DNA of 64,000 nt. Origin: JAVJSD01 sp040219575. GTDB lineage: Bacteria; Planctomycetota; Planctomycetia; Pirellulales; Pirellulaceae. The translations under genes and the position numbers were made by a program. Numbering within the stretch: position 1 is the stretch's first letter; each line of letters begins with the position of its first letter. Shown here piece by piece: positions 19,306 to 27,132 of the stretch. The stretch is from NCBI GenBank assembly GCA_040219575.1, contig JAVJSD010000042.1, forward strand, positions 78,298 to 142,297. Reading direction: 5' to 3'. The notes under the pieces were generated by a model. The model saw only the letters and a list, made by a program, of their open reading frames with translations, had not been told where the DNA came from and made no database searches.

Positions 19306-19470
19306 GGCAGGCTGGAAGCCTGCCCTACGGGCGTTACTCTTTGTTCGTGACAGGCTGGAAGCCTGTCCTACGGGTGTTACTTTTGTTCGTGACAGGCTGG
19401 AAGCCTGTCCTACGGGTGTTACTTTTTGTTTGTGACAGGCTGGAGGACTGCGCTGCGGGTGTTACTTTTC
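19306..19470. repeat. Four tandem GACAGGCTGGAAGCCTGTC repeats abutting pgk
   Basis: Four copies of a roughly 45-bp unit (GACAGGCTGGAAGCCTGTCC plus TACGGGTGTTACTTTTTGTTTG) run from 19306 to the pgk stop codon. The last unit is the most diverged and its TTAC overlaps the pgk stop on the minus strand. The palindromic core belongs to the same family as the cluster after greA. Confidence 0.75.
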
Positions 19471-20649
19471 GTCGAGCAGTTCGACGGCGGCGAACTTTTG
19501 GCCTTCGAGCATGGCGAGGCTGGCGCCGCCGCCGGTGCTGACGTGGGTCACCTGGTCGTCGAGGCCGAGTTGGCCGATGGCCGCCGCGCTGTCGCCGCCG
19601 CCGATGATGCTCACCGCGTCGCTGCCGGCGATCGCTTCCGCCACCGCGTTGGTGCCGGCGTCGAACGGCGGCATCTCGAACACGCCCATCGGGCCGTTCC
19701 AGACGATCGTCTTGGCCTGCTTCACCTCCTCGACGTACATGCGGGCCGTGTCGGGGCCGATGTCGAGGCCTTCCCAGCCGTCGGGGATCTCGCCCGTCTT
19801 GACGATCTGCTTGTTGCAGTCGCCGCGGAAGGCGTCGCCGCAATGGGTATCGACGGGCAACAGCAGCTTGTCGCCGCCGGCGGAGATCAGCTGCTTGGCG
19901 AGTTCGACCTTGTCGGTCTCGACGAGGCTGCCGCCGACCTTGCCTCCCTGGGCCAGCGAGAAGGTGTAGGCCATGGCGCCGCCGATCAGCACCTTGTCGC
20001 AGATGCCGAGCAGGTTCTTGATGACCGAGATCTTGTCGGAGACCTTGGCCCCGCCGAGGATGGCCACGAACGGCCGGCCGGGACTGGCGATGGTGTCGCT
20101 GAGGTATTCGATTTCCTTGGCGACCAGGAAGCCGACCACCTTGGGCTTGTCGCCCATGGCCTGGGGAACGGCGACCATCGAGGCGTCGGTGCGGTGGCAG
20201 GTGCCGAAGGCGTCGTTGCAGTAGAGGTCGGCCATGGCCGCCAGCTTGGCGGCGAAGTCGGCGTCGCCTTTCTTTTCGCCGGCGTTGAAGCGGAGGTTCT
20301 CGAGCACCAGCACGCCGCCGTCGGCCAGTTGGCTGGCTTGCTGGGCGGCGTCGTCGCCGACGGTGTCGGCGGCGAACAGCACGCCGCTGTCGAGCAGTTC
20401 GCCCAATCGCGCGGCGGCGGGACGCAGGCTGAACTTTTCGTCGCCGGGACCGCCCTTGGGGCGGCCTAGGTGGCTCATCAGGATCAGCCGGCCGCCGCGC
20501 TTGATGACCGATTCGATCGAGGGGAGCGCCATGCGGATGCGGCGGTCGTCGGTGATCTTGCCGTCGTCGTCGAGCGGCACGTTAAAGTCGACGCGCATCA
20601 GCACCGTTTTGCCGGAAACGTCGACGTCGGCGATTGTCTTCTTGGCCAT
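19462..20649 (-). CDS. pgk: Phosphoglycerate kinase, 395 aa
   Basis: Cytoplasmic glycolytic enzyme for 1,3-bisphosphoglycerate + ADP to 3-phosphoglycerate + ATP. The N-terminal signature VLMRVDFNVPLDDDG, the substrate loop ILMSHLGRPKG, VLVLENLRF and GTCHRTDAS are present. The C-terminal nucleotide domain has AILGGAKVSDKISVI, IVWNGPMGVFE and IIGGGDSAAAI and ends with HVSTGGGASLAMLEGQ. The length is normal. No gap or tpi gene is adjacent. The 3' end runs into a tandem repeat array. Confidence 0.97.
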   Translation of the reverse strand: MAKKTIADVDVSGKTVLMRVDFNVPLDDDGKITDDRRIRMALPSIESVIKRGGRLILMSHLGRPKGGPGDEKFSLRPAAARLGELLDSGVLFAADTVGDDAAQQASQLADGGVLVLENLRFNAGEKKGDADFAAKLAAMADLYCNDAFGTCHRTDASMVAVPQAMGDKPKVVGFLVAKEIEYLSDTIASPGRPFVAILGGAKVSDKISVIKNLLGICDKVLIGGAMAYTFSLAQGGKVGGSLVETDKVELAKQLISAGGDKLLLPVDTHCGDAFRGDCNKQIVKTGEIPDGWEGLDIGPDTARMYVEEVKQAKTIVWNGPMGVFEMPPFDAGTNAVAEAIAGSDAVSIIGGGDSAAAIGQLGLDDQVTHVSTGGGASLAMLEGQKFAAVELLDEK

Positions 20650-20786
20650 CCTGGGAAACTCCTGAATGATGCGCTGGGCGCGTTGTTACCTGGGCTGAGG
20701 TTCAAAATCTAGTCGAATGAAATCGCTGTTACGCTGATAAGACGCGAATGGATCAACCGGTTGCACCCGGCGCTGTTTGAGAATCC

Positions 20787-20856
20787 GTAGCGGAAGTCGC
20801 CAGACTTCCGAAATCAGGGGAACTCCTCGGAAGTCTGGCGACTTCCGCTACGGAAG
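20787..20856. repeat. Inverted repeat pair of the CGTAGCGGAAGTC family
   Basis: GTAGCGGAAGTCGCCAGACT near 20788 is repeated in inverted form as AAGTCTGGCGACTTCCGCTA near 20834, so a hairpin of about 20 bp can form between pgk and the cupin gene. Confidence 0.6.
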
Positions 20857-20873
20857 CAATTCGCCTCGTCGAT

Positions 20874-21269
20874 CTACTCCTGTTTCGATTCGACGCCGCA
20901 CTCGGGCGCCACGGTCACCTGCTTGCCGGTCGCCGAGTTGGGAATCAGGCACAGGAACTTGAGCGGGGCGGCGCCGTTGTTGCGAAACTGGTGCACTTCG
21001 TCGGGCCGCACGAACACGACGTCGCCGGCCTGCAGCGGATGTTCGGCATCGCCTTCGAGCACCGTCCCGCTGCCTTCGAGCACGAACACCTCGTGTTCGT
21101 AGGGGTGGCTGTGTTTGGGCGTGTGGCCGCCGGGAGAAACCTCGAACTGCCGCATGGCGAAGTTGGGGGCGCCGTCGCTCTCCCCCACCAACCAGCGAAC
21201 GGTGCAGCCGAGCGAGCCCTGCATGTCGACCGGTTGCGAGGGAACCTGCTGGTAGTTCTGAACCTTCAT
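20874..21269 (-). CDS. Single-domain cupin protein, 131 aa
   Basis: One cupin_2 barrel (about 35-110). Motif 1 is GGHTPKHSHPYEHEVFVLEG with the metal-ligating HxH and Glu; motif 2 is PLQAGDVVFVRPDEVHQFRN, which supplies the third His. Small cupins of this type bind Mn, Fe or Ni and may be isomerases, dioxygenases or sensors. The C-terminal extension holds one Cys (APECGVESK). It lies 23 bp behind the small membrane protein gene, probably in one transcript. Confidence 0.85.
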   Translation of the reverse strand: MKVQNYQQVPSQPVDMQGSLGCTVRWLVGESDGAPNFAMRQFEVSPGGHTPKHSHPYEHEVFVLEGSGTVLEGDAEHPLQAGDVVFVRPDEVHQFRNNGAAPLKFLCLIPNSATGKQVTVAPECGVESKQE

Positions 21270-21292
21270 CGACCCGACTCGCACGTTGGGGG

Positions 21293-21712
21293 TTATTGCG
21301 TTGGAAGTTTGGTCGCCGATGCGTCGTCTGCCTGTTGCGCGTTGGCCTGTTGCGCGTCGGCCGGTCGCGTGTCGGCCTGCTGCCTTGGGGGTGATTTCGC
21401 TGCGGGTGTCTTCGCCGTAGGAATCGCCGCGGCGGTCCGCGCCGAGGCCGCTCGACGGGACCAGAAGCCGTCGCTGGCGATGGCCGCCACCGTGGAGAGG
21501 GCGATCACGGCGAGCTCGACGAGCATGATCGGCATGCCGTGCTGGTCCATCGTCTCGACGAAAAACCGGCTGGAATCGCCCTCTTCGGCCACCTGGGCCG
21601 GATCGAGCATTTTGACCGCCATCACGCCGTAGGCGCAAGCCGTGAGCGCGAAGGCGGTTCCGGCCGCCATCAGCAGCACGTAGAACGGGTTGGTCGCTTT
21701 CGTGTTCGCCAC
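21293..21712 (-). CDS. Two-span membrane protein with a Gln/Ala-rich tail, 139 aa
   Basis: Two hydrophobic segments (about 7-33, PFYVLLMAAGTAFALTACAY, and 61-85, MLVELAVIALSTVAAIASDG) enclose a short charged loop with DPAQVAEEGDSSRFF. The last 45 residues form a low-complexity tail (QQADTRPADAQQANAQQAD). No family recognised. I chose the GTG at 21710-21712 because a TGC TATAAT extended -10 lies directly upstream, which puts transcription start at or next to this codon; the longer frame would begin upstream of the promoter. Confidence 0.6.
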   Translation of the reverse strand: MANTKATNPFYVLLMAAGTAFALTACAYGVMAVKMLDPAQVAEEGDSSRFFVETMDQHGMPIMLVELAVIALSTVAAIASDGFWSRRAASARTAAAIPTAKTPAAKSPPRQQADTRPADAQQANAQQADDASATKLPTQ

Positions 21713-21718
21713 GCCCGA

Positions 21719-21727
21719 ATTATAGCA
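21719..21727 (-). promoter_or_regulatory. Perfect extended -10 promoter (TGC TATAAT), possibly driving a leaderless mRNA
   Basis: On the minus strand TGCTATAAT spans 21727-21719. The start expected seven bases downstream falls at 21712, the first base of the GTG codon, leaving no room for a ribosome binding site. The -35 region (TCCGCC) does not match, as is usual for extended -10 promoters. Confidence 0.5.
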
Positions 21728-21828
21728 ATGCATGCCGGGGCGGCGGAGGGGACGCCCGTGGCGCCCGCACTCCGTTGCCGCGTGAATTGCTTCGAGTGAA
21801 TGACGCCGCGTGAATTACGCCGAGTGAA

Positions 21829-22551
21829 TTACTCGGAGGCGGGCTCTTCGAGGCGACGCTGGAGGCGCTCGACCGCTTCGGCCAGCCGATGGACCTGCTC
21901 GGTGAGTTGGGCGTTTTGCTCGTGAAGTTCGGCGAGTTGCCGTTCAAGATGCTCCAGCGGCTGTCCCCGGTGAATTTCACGCACGAGACGTTCGGCCTCG
22001 TTGTGCAGGTCGTGGGCCTGCTCGACGTAGCCGGCGGCGTGCAGGTGTTCGGCCGCCTCGTGCAGATGGCGGACGCGCTCCATCGCCGGTGGATGCGGAG
22101 CGTGGGCGTGGCCGTGCTCCGCATGATCGTGCTCATGCTCCGCATGGGCGTGTTCGCCGTGCGCGTGTTCGCCGTGTTCGTGTTCCGCTTGAGCGTGCTC
22201 TTCCGCAATGCGCAATTGCTGAATAACCTCTCGGGCCTTGCGCGCAAGAGCCTCGGCCTCTTCGACCCGACCGGCGCGGTACAACTCGGCGATTTGCCGC
22301 TCCATTTGCTCCAGCGTCTGTCGAGCTCGCGCCGTCTCGGCCTGGTGGAGTTGCTGCTGAGCCTCGTCGCGCGCTCGCTCCGCCTTTTCCCGGGCTTGGG
22401 CTTCGGCGCGTTTGGCCCGCTCGACGGCGCGGACGGCCTCCTCGCGCTCGGCCTGGGCGAAGGCGGCGGTGGCGATCAAGGTGGCGATCGGCACGATCAC
22501 CAGCAAGCCGAGAGTCACACCTACGATGGAGACGGGGATCCAGCGGCGCAT
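21829..22551 (-). CDS. Membrane-anchored coiled-coil protein with a histidine-rich block, 240 aa
   Basis: A strong AGGAGG seven bases before the ATG at 22549-22551 fixes the start; the frame runs 21 codons further upstream without support. One membrane helix (7-33) is followed by a long Ala/Glu/Arg coiled coil (about 35-115). Residues 119-153 hold a His/Glu/Ala-rich block (HEHGEHAHGEHAHAEHEHDH) that should bind Zn, Ni, Co or Cu. A second coiled coil follows (155-236), with a heptad ending in RLAEAVERLQRRLEEP. The helices lie outside the cytoplasm if the single helix is an uncleaved signal anchor. It matches no family I know. Confidence 0.7.
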   Translation of the reverse strand: MRRWIPVSIVGVTLGLLVIVPIATLIATAAFAQAEREEAVRAVERAKRAEAQAREKAERARDEAQQQLHQAETARARQTLEQMERQIAELYRAGRVEEAEALARKAREVIQQLRIAEEHAQAEHEHGEHAHGEHAHAEHEHDHAEHGHAHAPHPPAMERVRHLHEAAEHLHAAGYVEQAHDLHNEAERLVREIHRGQPLEHLERQLAELHEQNAQLTEQVHRLAEAVERLQRRLEEPASE

Positions 22552-22797
22552 GTGGGAGCCTCCTGAAGGGAGCGGAGAGGTGGAGTCGCTCGTAATCTTG
22601 AATTCCTGACCCATGCAGGCAACATGGCAGCGCTGCGGTTGGAAGTCAAGCTCGACACCTGTCTGCTAGTGGGTTCGTTTCCCTTGTACGACGGACTTCC
22701 TGGTCGAAGCCAAGGGACATCATGCCGGCGCGAGATGTCAGCCGGCAGTCGCTGAAGTCATCGACCGTGAGGTGACGCTCGAAGGCTGGCCCCCGCG

Positions 22798-23045
22798 TCA
22801 TGGCCCCCGCGTCGGGATTTGCTCGGGCCGCCACTCCGCATCGACAAGGGCGCTGATGATCCGCCGGTACCGGCCGGCGTCATATCATTGATCCAATCCT
22901 GTCCGTCGGAAAGTCGGTTCGCCTCTCGATACGACAGCCAGTTGGTGTCGCCGTCGACCTGCAGATAGTAATCATTGCCTTCGAAAGCGGAGATCGCCAG
23001 GCAAGCGCCCTTCCGCTTCGGCGTGGAGTCGTTGGACGTCGGCAT
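22798..23045 (-). pseudogene. Small gene apparently broken by a one-base deletion
   Basis: One frame reads from the ATG at 23043-23045 (MPTSNDSTPKRKGACLAISA then FEGNDYYLQVDGDTNWLSYR) to about 22895. A second frame then continues naturally with YDAGRYRRIISALVDAEWRP and EQIPTRGP to TGA at 22798-22800. The distance is one base short of a multiple of three, so a single missing base near 22890 (just after WIND) would restore one 82-residue protein. No family recognised. It lies next to another frameshifted gene, so either this is a decaying pair or the assembly carries errors here. Confidence 0.4.
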
Positions 23046-23128
23046 GGACAGGCTTTCGCCCGTCGGCAAGAGCTACGAGTCGAGGCTTCCGTAAGGTCGT
23101 CTTGGACTTGAAGCAACAAATCCGACTG

Positions 23129-24322
23129 TCAGCCGAGGCTGAATGCTGCTCGACGGCCGACCTGTTTGGCGGGTACCGGTCGATGGCCGCGCCATTTTGC
23201 GCCGCGGTCGGTATTGCGCTGTTCGTCGTACACCGGCAAACGGCGGCTCGGTCGAGTTGCGGTCGTCCGCTTGGCCGCTTGTGGTTGCTGCTCCGCGCCA
23301 GTCATCGCCATTCCACACCGGCGACCCCCCTGGATGCCACGGTCGCTCAACGAAATTCGCTTGGGGGCGCCGCCCTCCACGCGAATCAGAACAAGTTCCA
23401 TCTCCCCGCCGTCTGCTTTGGCTTCGGCGTTGGTGCTTACGGACCATGCCAGCGTCGAACCATCGGGCGACCAGGCAGGTGGGAGGGTCGGGCGAAACCA
23501 GGATAGCCCAACACCTTGGCCGTATTGCGTAAAGTTCAGAATCTCAACTGGTCGCGACCCGTCCGCGGCGCAGACCACAGCGTACTCGAGCGGCTTTTCT
23601 CCAACCAGTCGCCGCCCGTAGTGCGCGATCCGCTTGCCGTCTGGTGAGAATCGGGACCAGATATTGTCGGTTGACGGATTCCTGGAAATTGGCGACCGTT
23701 CTCCGTTTTCCGCGACCAGATCGAGTTGACGGGTCGGATAAGAGTCCCCCTTGATCTCCCGGTAGAGTTGATTGCGAAAGTTCATATAGACGGCCGTCCG
23801 CGTGGCGGCGCGCGGATGCCAATCCTCGGCGACATAGTCGGCGGGTAATTCCACGTTTGTTCGTTTGCCGCTCGACAAATCGATCACGAAACTTTGCAGC
23901 GGCTGGTCGGGGCGGTCTTGACCATACAATGCCAACTTGCGGTCATCGGGAGACCAGGCGGTAATCATCCCCTGAGCATCGAGCGCTTGGAGCGAGTCGC
24001 CGGCAGCGTCGATGACCAGGATTTGCGCGTGACCGTCGTCCGATTCATAGCAGAACGCGAGCTTGTCTCCCCGGTGAGAAAACCGTCCGCCGGGGTAGAT
24101 GCGGCCTGAATCCCGGCGGAACACCGTTTCGATCTTTCCATCGGCGGGCGAGACGACCGCGATGCCGCACCCATCCGGGGCGTCGCGTGCTTTCGCGCCA
24201 ATCAGGTACACGCCCTGTTGAAATGATTTCGCGTCCGTCGGCGGCTGTCCATGGACCCGATGAACGCGCATGGCGCCGACGACAACCAACCCAACGACAA
24301 GAATCAAGCATTGGTTCTTCAT
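23129..24322 (-). CDS. TolB-like beta-propeller protein with a frameshifted 3' end
   Basis: A signal peptide (MKNQCLILVVGLVVVGAMRV) is followed by repeated TolB/PD40 blades: IYPGGRFSHRGDKLAFCYES, GMITAWSPDDRKLALYG, NIWSRFSPDGKRIAHYG and PAWSPDGSTLAWSV. Such proteins are periplasmic or surface propellers. The start is fixed by GGAGGACGAAG before the ATG. At a run of six Cs (23325-23330, six Gs in the sense strand) the frame goes from SDRGIQGG into nonsense for about 65 codons. Removing one G gives SDRGIQGVAGVEWR and a TGA at 23302-23304, a natural end for this family. The intact protein would be 339 aa. Either a homopolymer error, slippage, or a real mutation explains it. Confidence 0.7.
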   Translation of the reverse strand: MKNQCLILVVGLVVVGAMRVHRVHGQPPTDAKSFQQGVYLIGAKARDAPDGCGIAVVSPADGKIETVFRRDSGRIYPGGRFSHRGDKLAFCYESDDGHAQILVIDAAGDSLQALDAQGMITAWSPDDRKLALYGQDRPDQPLQSFVIDLSSGKRTNVELPADYVAEDWHPRAATRTAVYMNFRNQLYREIKGDSYPTRQLDLVAENGERSPISRNPSTDNIWSRFSPDGKRIAHYGRRLVGEKPLEYAVVCAADGSRPVEILNFTQYGQGVGLSWFRPTLPPAWSPDGSTLAWSVSTNAEAKADGGEMELVLIRVEGGAPKRISLSDRGIQGGRRCGMAMTGAEQQPQAAKRTTATRPSRRLPVYDEQRNTDRGAKWRGHRPVPAKQVGRRAAFSLG

Positions 24323-24517
24323 CTTCGTCCTCCGGAGCCGCCCATGGCTGAAGTCTATCGGTCGGCGCCGGCCGGAGCAATCAATCGGCGCATGGCGAGC
24401 CGCCGCGCCAGTTCGACCGTTTGCGGTTCGCGTCGCCGGCCAAACTCGACGTCTATCGAACCGAGCAGTACCGGCGACGGCTGGAAGCTGAGATGGTCGA
24501 CTGAATATCGATTTGTG

Positions 24518-24591
24518 GATTGTTGACGTAACGAGATTGGTCAACAAGGGAACAACGCGACGCAGCAAATCTGGGCCAGCCCCCGCCGCAC
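24518..24591. repeat. 75-bp dispersed repeat, copy 1 (other copy at 26097-26172)
   Basis: The two copies share ATTGTTGA, CGAGATTGGTC, ACAAGGGA and GCAGCAAATCTGGGC blocks in the same order, with a few substitutions and small gaps. Copy 1 covers the 3' end of the hypothetical gene; copy 2 follows the isochorismatase-like gene. Confidence 0.65.
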
Positions 24592-25086
24592 GATGTCGCG
24601 ATTCAACGGCTGGCCCTGCGGCACGAAGTAGCGCAGGGTAAAGACGCCGCACCCGTCGTCCACACGTAGCGAAAGTCGGTAGTGCGCCTGGAGAATCGGC
24701 TGCCGCGAAAAACAGAAGTCGTGCCATGTCGGGCCGTCGCCCAGCCGAAACTCGCCCTCGATCCGCGGCATGTCGTCCGCCGGATTCTCGGCAACGCGAA
24801 CCTCGCACCGCGGCCCAATCCGCTCGGCCGGAGGGAGAAACTCGCTGGTGGCGATCATATCGCAGGCGCGGACCAGGCAGTCGCCGCCGAGGGCGGGAAT
24901 TCGCACGACATGCTTCCACCGCCCGCGCCGCCGCTGCCTCCGCGCGCTCTGCCGATCGAGCCGCACGATGCTGCCGTAGTATCCCCGTGTGATCGCCGCA
25001 TCGGAGGGGTAGGCGTCCGGGAACACCGCCACCACCTGCCCAGGCAGAATCGCCCACGTCCCGAGCAACGCCCGCCGCTGCGCCAT
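24541..25086 (-). CDS. Hypothetical protein, 181 aa
   Basis: No family recognised. The start is taken at the ATG 25084-25086 (MAQRRALLGTWAILPGQVVA) because GAGGTTGGCG precedes it; an ATG 54 bp upstream has no ribosome binding site. The protein looks mixed alpha/beta, with RRQRRRGRWKHVVR in the first half and a beta-rich, aromatic second half (GDGPTWHDFCFSRQPILQ). The final 15 residues (LAQICCVALFPC) are encoded by a segment that is also present, at roughly 80% identity, at 26097-26172. So a dispersed repeat has supplied, or replaced, the end of the gene. Confidence 0.5.
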   Translation of the reverse strand: MAQRRALLGTWAILPGQVVAVFPDAYPSDAAITRGYYGSIVRLDRQSARRQRRRGRWKHVVRIPALGGDCLVRACDMIATSEFLPPAERIGPRCEVRVAENPADDMPRIEGEFRLGDGPTWHDFCFSRQPILQAHYRLSLRVDDGCGVFTLRYFVPQGQPLNRDIVRRGLAQICCVALFPC

Positions 25087-25445
25087 CGCCAACCTCACGG
25101 TCCGACCTCGGTCAAGACTCCGCCGCATCTCTCCGTTCATTGTACGGAGGTGCAAAGCCCCCGGCCACTTGCTCCGTTCCCCTCCCTTCAACAATCGACA
25201 ATTCAACGATCATCACTCAATAATCATCAATCAGGAGTGGACGCCGCCTGTTGAATGAAGCTTGCGCGCGCTGATCGCCGACGATTAAAAGCCGCTTGGG
25301 CGGTTCTCCTTCAAGACCGCCGCTTGTCCGCCATCCTTCCACCATCGACAATCATGATTCGCCATCAATCCCGAGCTGTCGCCGACTCCTGAACGACGAT
25401 TCGGTGCGTGCCTTCCAGCCGTCGCCCAACCATAGGAAACCGAGC
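25087..25445. other. Gene-free divergent gap with short repeated words
   Basis: Separates the minus-strand hypothetical gene from the plus-strand hydrolase gene, so it must hold both promoters, but none is clear. CTTCAACAATCGACAATT at 25189 also occurs at 26076, and ATCGACAATC at 25344 is a third related word. Confidence 0.35.
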
Positions 25446-26066
25446 ATGTCCCCGTTCCAGTACCGCCGACTCGACAAGAACGACGCCGCCGTGTTGCTGG
25501 TCGACCACCAGAGCGGCCTGTGCAACATCGTCGGCGACTTCTCGCCCGACGATTTCAAGAACAACGTGCTGGCGCTGGCCGACGCGGCGAAGTATTTCCA
25601 ACTGCCGACCATCCTCACCACCAGCTTCGAGCAGGGGCCCAACGGGCCGCTCGTGCCGGAACTGAAAGAGCTGTTTCCCGACGCGCCCCTGATCGCCCGG
25701 CCGGGCCAGATCAACGCCTGGGACAACGAAGATTTCGTGGCGGCGGTGAAGGCGACCGGCAAGCGACAACTCATTCTGGCGGGCGTGGTGACCGAGGTGT
25801 GCGTGGCGTTTCCCGCCTTGTCGGCGCTGGAAGAGGGCTACGAGGTGTTCGTGGTGACCGACGCCTCCGGCACGTTCAACCTTACGACCCGCGAAGCGGC
25901 CTGGTCGCGGATGGCCCACGCGGGCGCCCAACTGATGAGTTGGTTCGGCGTCGCCTGCGAACTGCACCGCGACTGGCGCAACGACGTCGACGGCCTCGCC
26001 GCCCTCTTCTCCAATCACCTCCCCGCGTACCGCAACCTGATCACGAGCTATAGCGCCAAGCGGTAA
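25446..26066 (+). CDS. Isochorismatase-fold hydrolase (YcaC-like), 206 aa
   Basis: Cysteine hydrolase of the isochorismatase/nicotinamidase fold. The catalytic Asp is Asp20 in AAVLLVDHQSGL; the nucleophile Cys119 lies in LAGVVTEVCVAF, the fold's hallmark with its cis-peptide before the Thr. The length and the N-terminal SPFQYRRLDKNDAAVLLVDH pattern fit the YcaC group, whose substrate is unknown. Homologues form octamers. The gene is followed by a 12-bp perfect inverted repeat. Confidence 0.9.
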   Translation: MSPFQYRRLDKNDAAVLLVDHQSGLCNIVGDFSPDDFKNNVLALADAAKYFQLPTILTTSFEQGPNGPLVPELKELFPDAPLIARPGQINAWDNEDFVAAVKATGKRQLILAGVVTEVCVAFPALSALEEGYEVFVVTDASGTFNLTTREAAWSRMAHAGAQLMSWFGVACELHRDWRNDVDGLAALFSNHLPAYRNLITSYSAKR

Positions 26067-26075
26067 GGAAGGACA

Positions 26076-26108
26076 CTTCAACAATCGACAATTTGGCGAT
26101 TGTTGAAG
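26076..26108. repeat. Perfect 12-bp hairpin after the YcaC-like gene
   Basis: CTTCAACAATCG (26076-26087) and CGATTGTTGAAG (26097-26108) are exact reverse complements separated by nine bases. It starts 10 bp past the stop codon. No U-tract follows, so it is better seen as a repeat or RNA-stabilising hairpin than as an intrinsic terminator. The right arm begins the 75-bp dispersed repeat. Confidence 0.65.
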
Positions 26109-26172
26109 TCGCGAGATTGGTCGACAAGGGAGCAATGCGGCGCAGCAAATCTGGGCAGGAAATCCCCGCCGC
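26097..26172. repeat. 75-bp dispersed repeat, copy 2
   Basis: Aligns with 24518-24591 with about four-fifths of bases the same (estimated by eye), in the same orientation. See copy 1. Confidence 0.6.
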
Positions 26173-26290
26173 TGAGCACTGGCGCCGGTGCACGTCTTGC
26201 TTGGACACGTTTCGTCGCGTGGCGGAAACGACGCATCGGGCTGCCTTTGGAAGCGTGACAAGCTTGCAAGCGAAGATTAGCATTTGGTCG

Positions 26291-26299
26291 TGCTATGTT
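26291..26299 (+). promoter_or_regulatory. Extended -10 candidate (TGC TATGTT) of the SIMPL gene
   Basis: TGCTATGTT lies 33 bp before the ATG of the SIMPL gene, followed by AGGAGA as a ribosome binding site. It follows the same TGCTAT pattern as at 2234, 21719 and 31947. Confidence 0.35.
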
Positions 26300-26331
26300 T
26301 CCCGGCCCAGCGATTCCAGGAGAACGCCCCG

Positions 26332-27132
26332 ATGTCCAGCCGCGCTGTTTCCGTATTCGCCCTTCTTGCCGTTCTGTCAGCCATCGCCACGGCGGCCGAG
26401 TCGAAAGTGTCAGTGGTGCGGGTGTCGGGCCAAGGATCGGTGCAGGTGGTCCCGGACCAGGTCGGCATCGACATTTCCGTAACCACGACCGACGACGACC
26501 TTATCCGCGTCCGTGAGAGCAGCGACGACGACGCGCGCAAGATCCTCACACTCGCCAACAAGCATGGCGTGGCCGATGACGGATTCAAAGTCGACAGCCT
26601 CAGGCTGACGTTCAGCTACAACGAGCAACTTCGCCGGCGAATCTATCAGGTTCATCGCAATGTCAATCTGCGGCTGAACGATCTCGGCAAGCTCGACGGC
26701 TTACTCTCCGATTTGCTGGACGAGAGCAATTTGCAGATCCTCGGAATCCATTTTGTCACTAGCCAGACGCGGCAACACGAATTCGAAGCTCGGAAACGCG
26801 CCGTGTCCGACGCCAAAGAGAAGGCGACCCAGTTGGCGGAATTGAACGGTCTGAAGCTCGGCGATGCGTTGCAAATCGACGTTGTTAGTGAAAGCTACGT
26901 GCCGTTTGCAAGCAGCGTGGCCCCGTCGGCCGCGGCCGCCGCGCCGCGCCGGCGCGGCGTCGATCGAGGTGAGCCTCCGCTGGTCGCCCAAGCTGATTCC
27001 CGCCGGCCGCATTCCCGATTTGCGGCGTTTCAAGAAAAGGTAGAATCCAATGGCGGCGGCAAAGAACCGTTTGCGCTGGGCATGATCGAAATCACAGCGC
27101 ACGTGAGCATCGAATTCGAGTTGACGAAATAA
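26332..27132 (+). CDS. SIMPL (DUF541) domain periplasmic protein, 266 aa
   Basis: A signal peptide (MSSRAVSVFALLAVLSAIAT) is followed by the DUF541/SIMPL domain: VVRVSGQGSVQVVPDQVGID is the typical first strand pair (GxGxVxVxPDxA). Then come ARKILTLANKHGVADDGFKV, FSYNEQLRRRIYQVHRNV and ARKRAVSDAKEKATQLAELN, which is the conserved A(x)3DA(x)2KA(x)3A helix. An Ala/Pro/Arg-rich linker (residues 198-240) is an unusual insertion before the last strand (GMIEITAHVSIEFEL). Family members include E. coli YggE (oxidative stress). Function unknown. Confidence 0.9.
   Translation: MSSRAVSVFALLAVLSAIATAAESKVSVVRVSGQGSVQVVPDQVGIDISVTTTDDDLIRVRESSDDDARKILTLANKHGVADDGFKVDSLRLTFSYNEQLRRRIYQVHRNVNLRLNDLGKLDGLLSDLLDESNLQILGIHFVTSQTRQHEFEARKRAVSDAKEKATQLAELNGLKLGDALQIDVVSESYVPFASSVAPSAAAAAPRRRGVDRGEPPLVAQADSRRPHSRFAAFQEKVESNGGGKEPFALGMIEITAHVSIEFELTK

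Noticed and set aside
22552..22614. 21-codon upstream extension of the His-rich protein
   Set aside because: AGGAGG lies seven bases before the internal ATG, which also gives a sensible membrane anchor.
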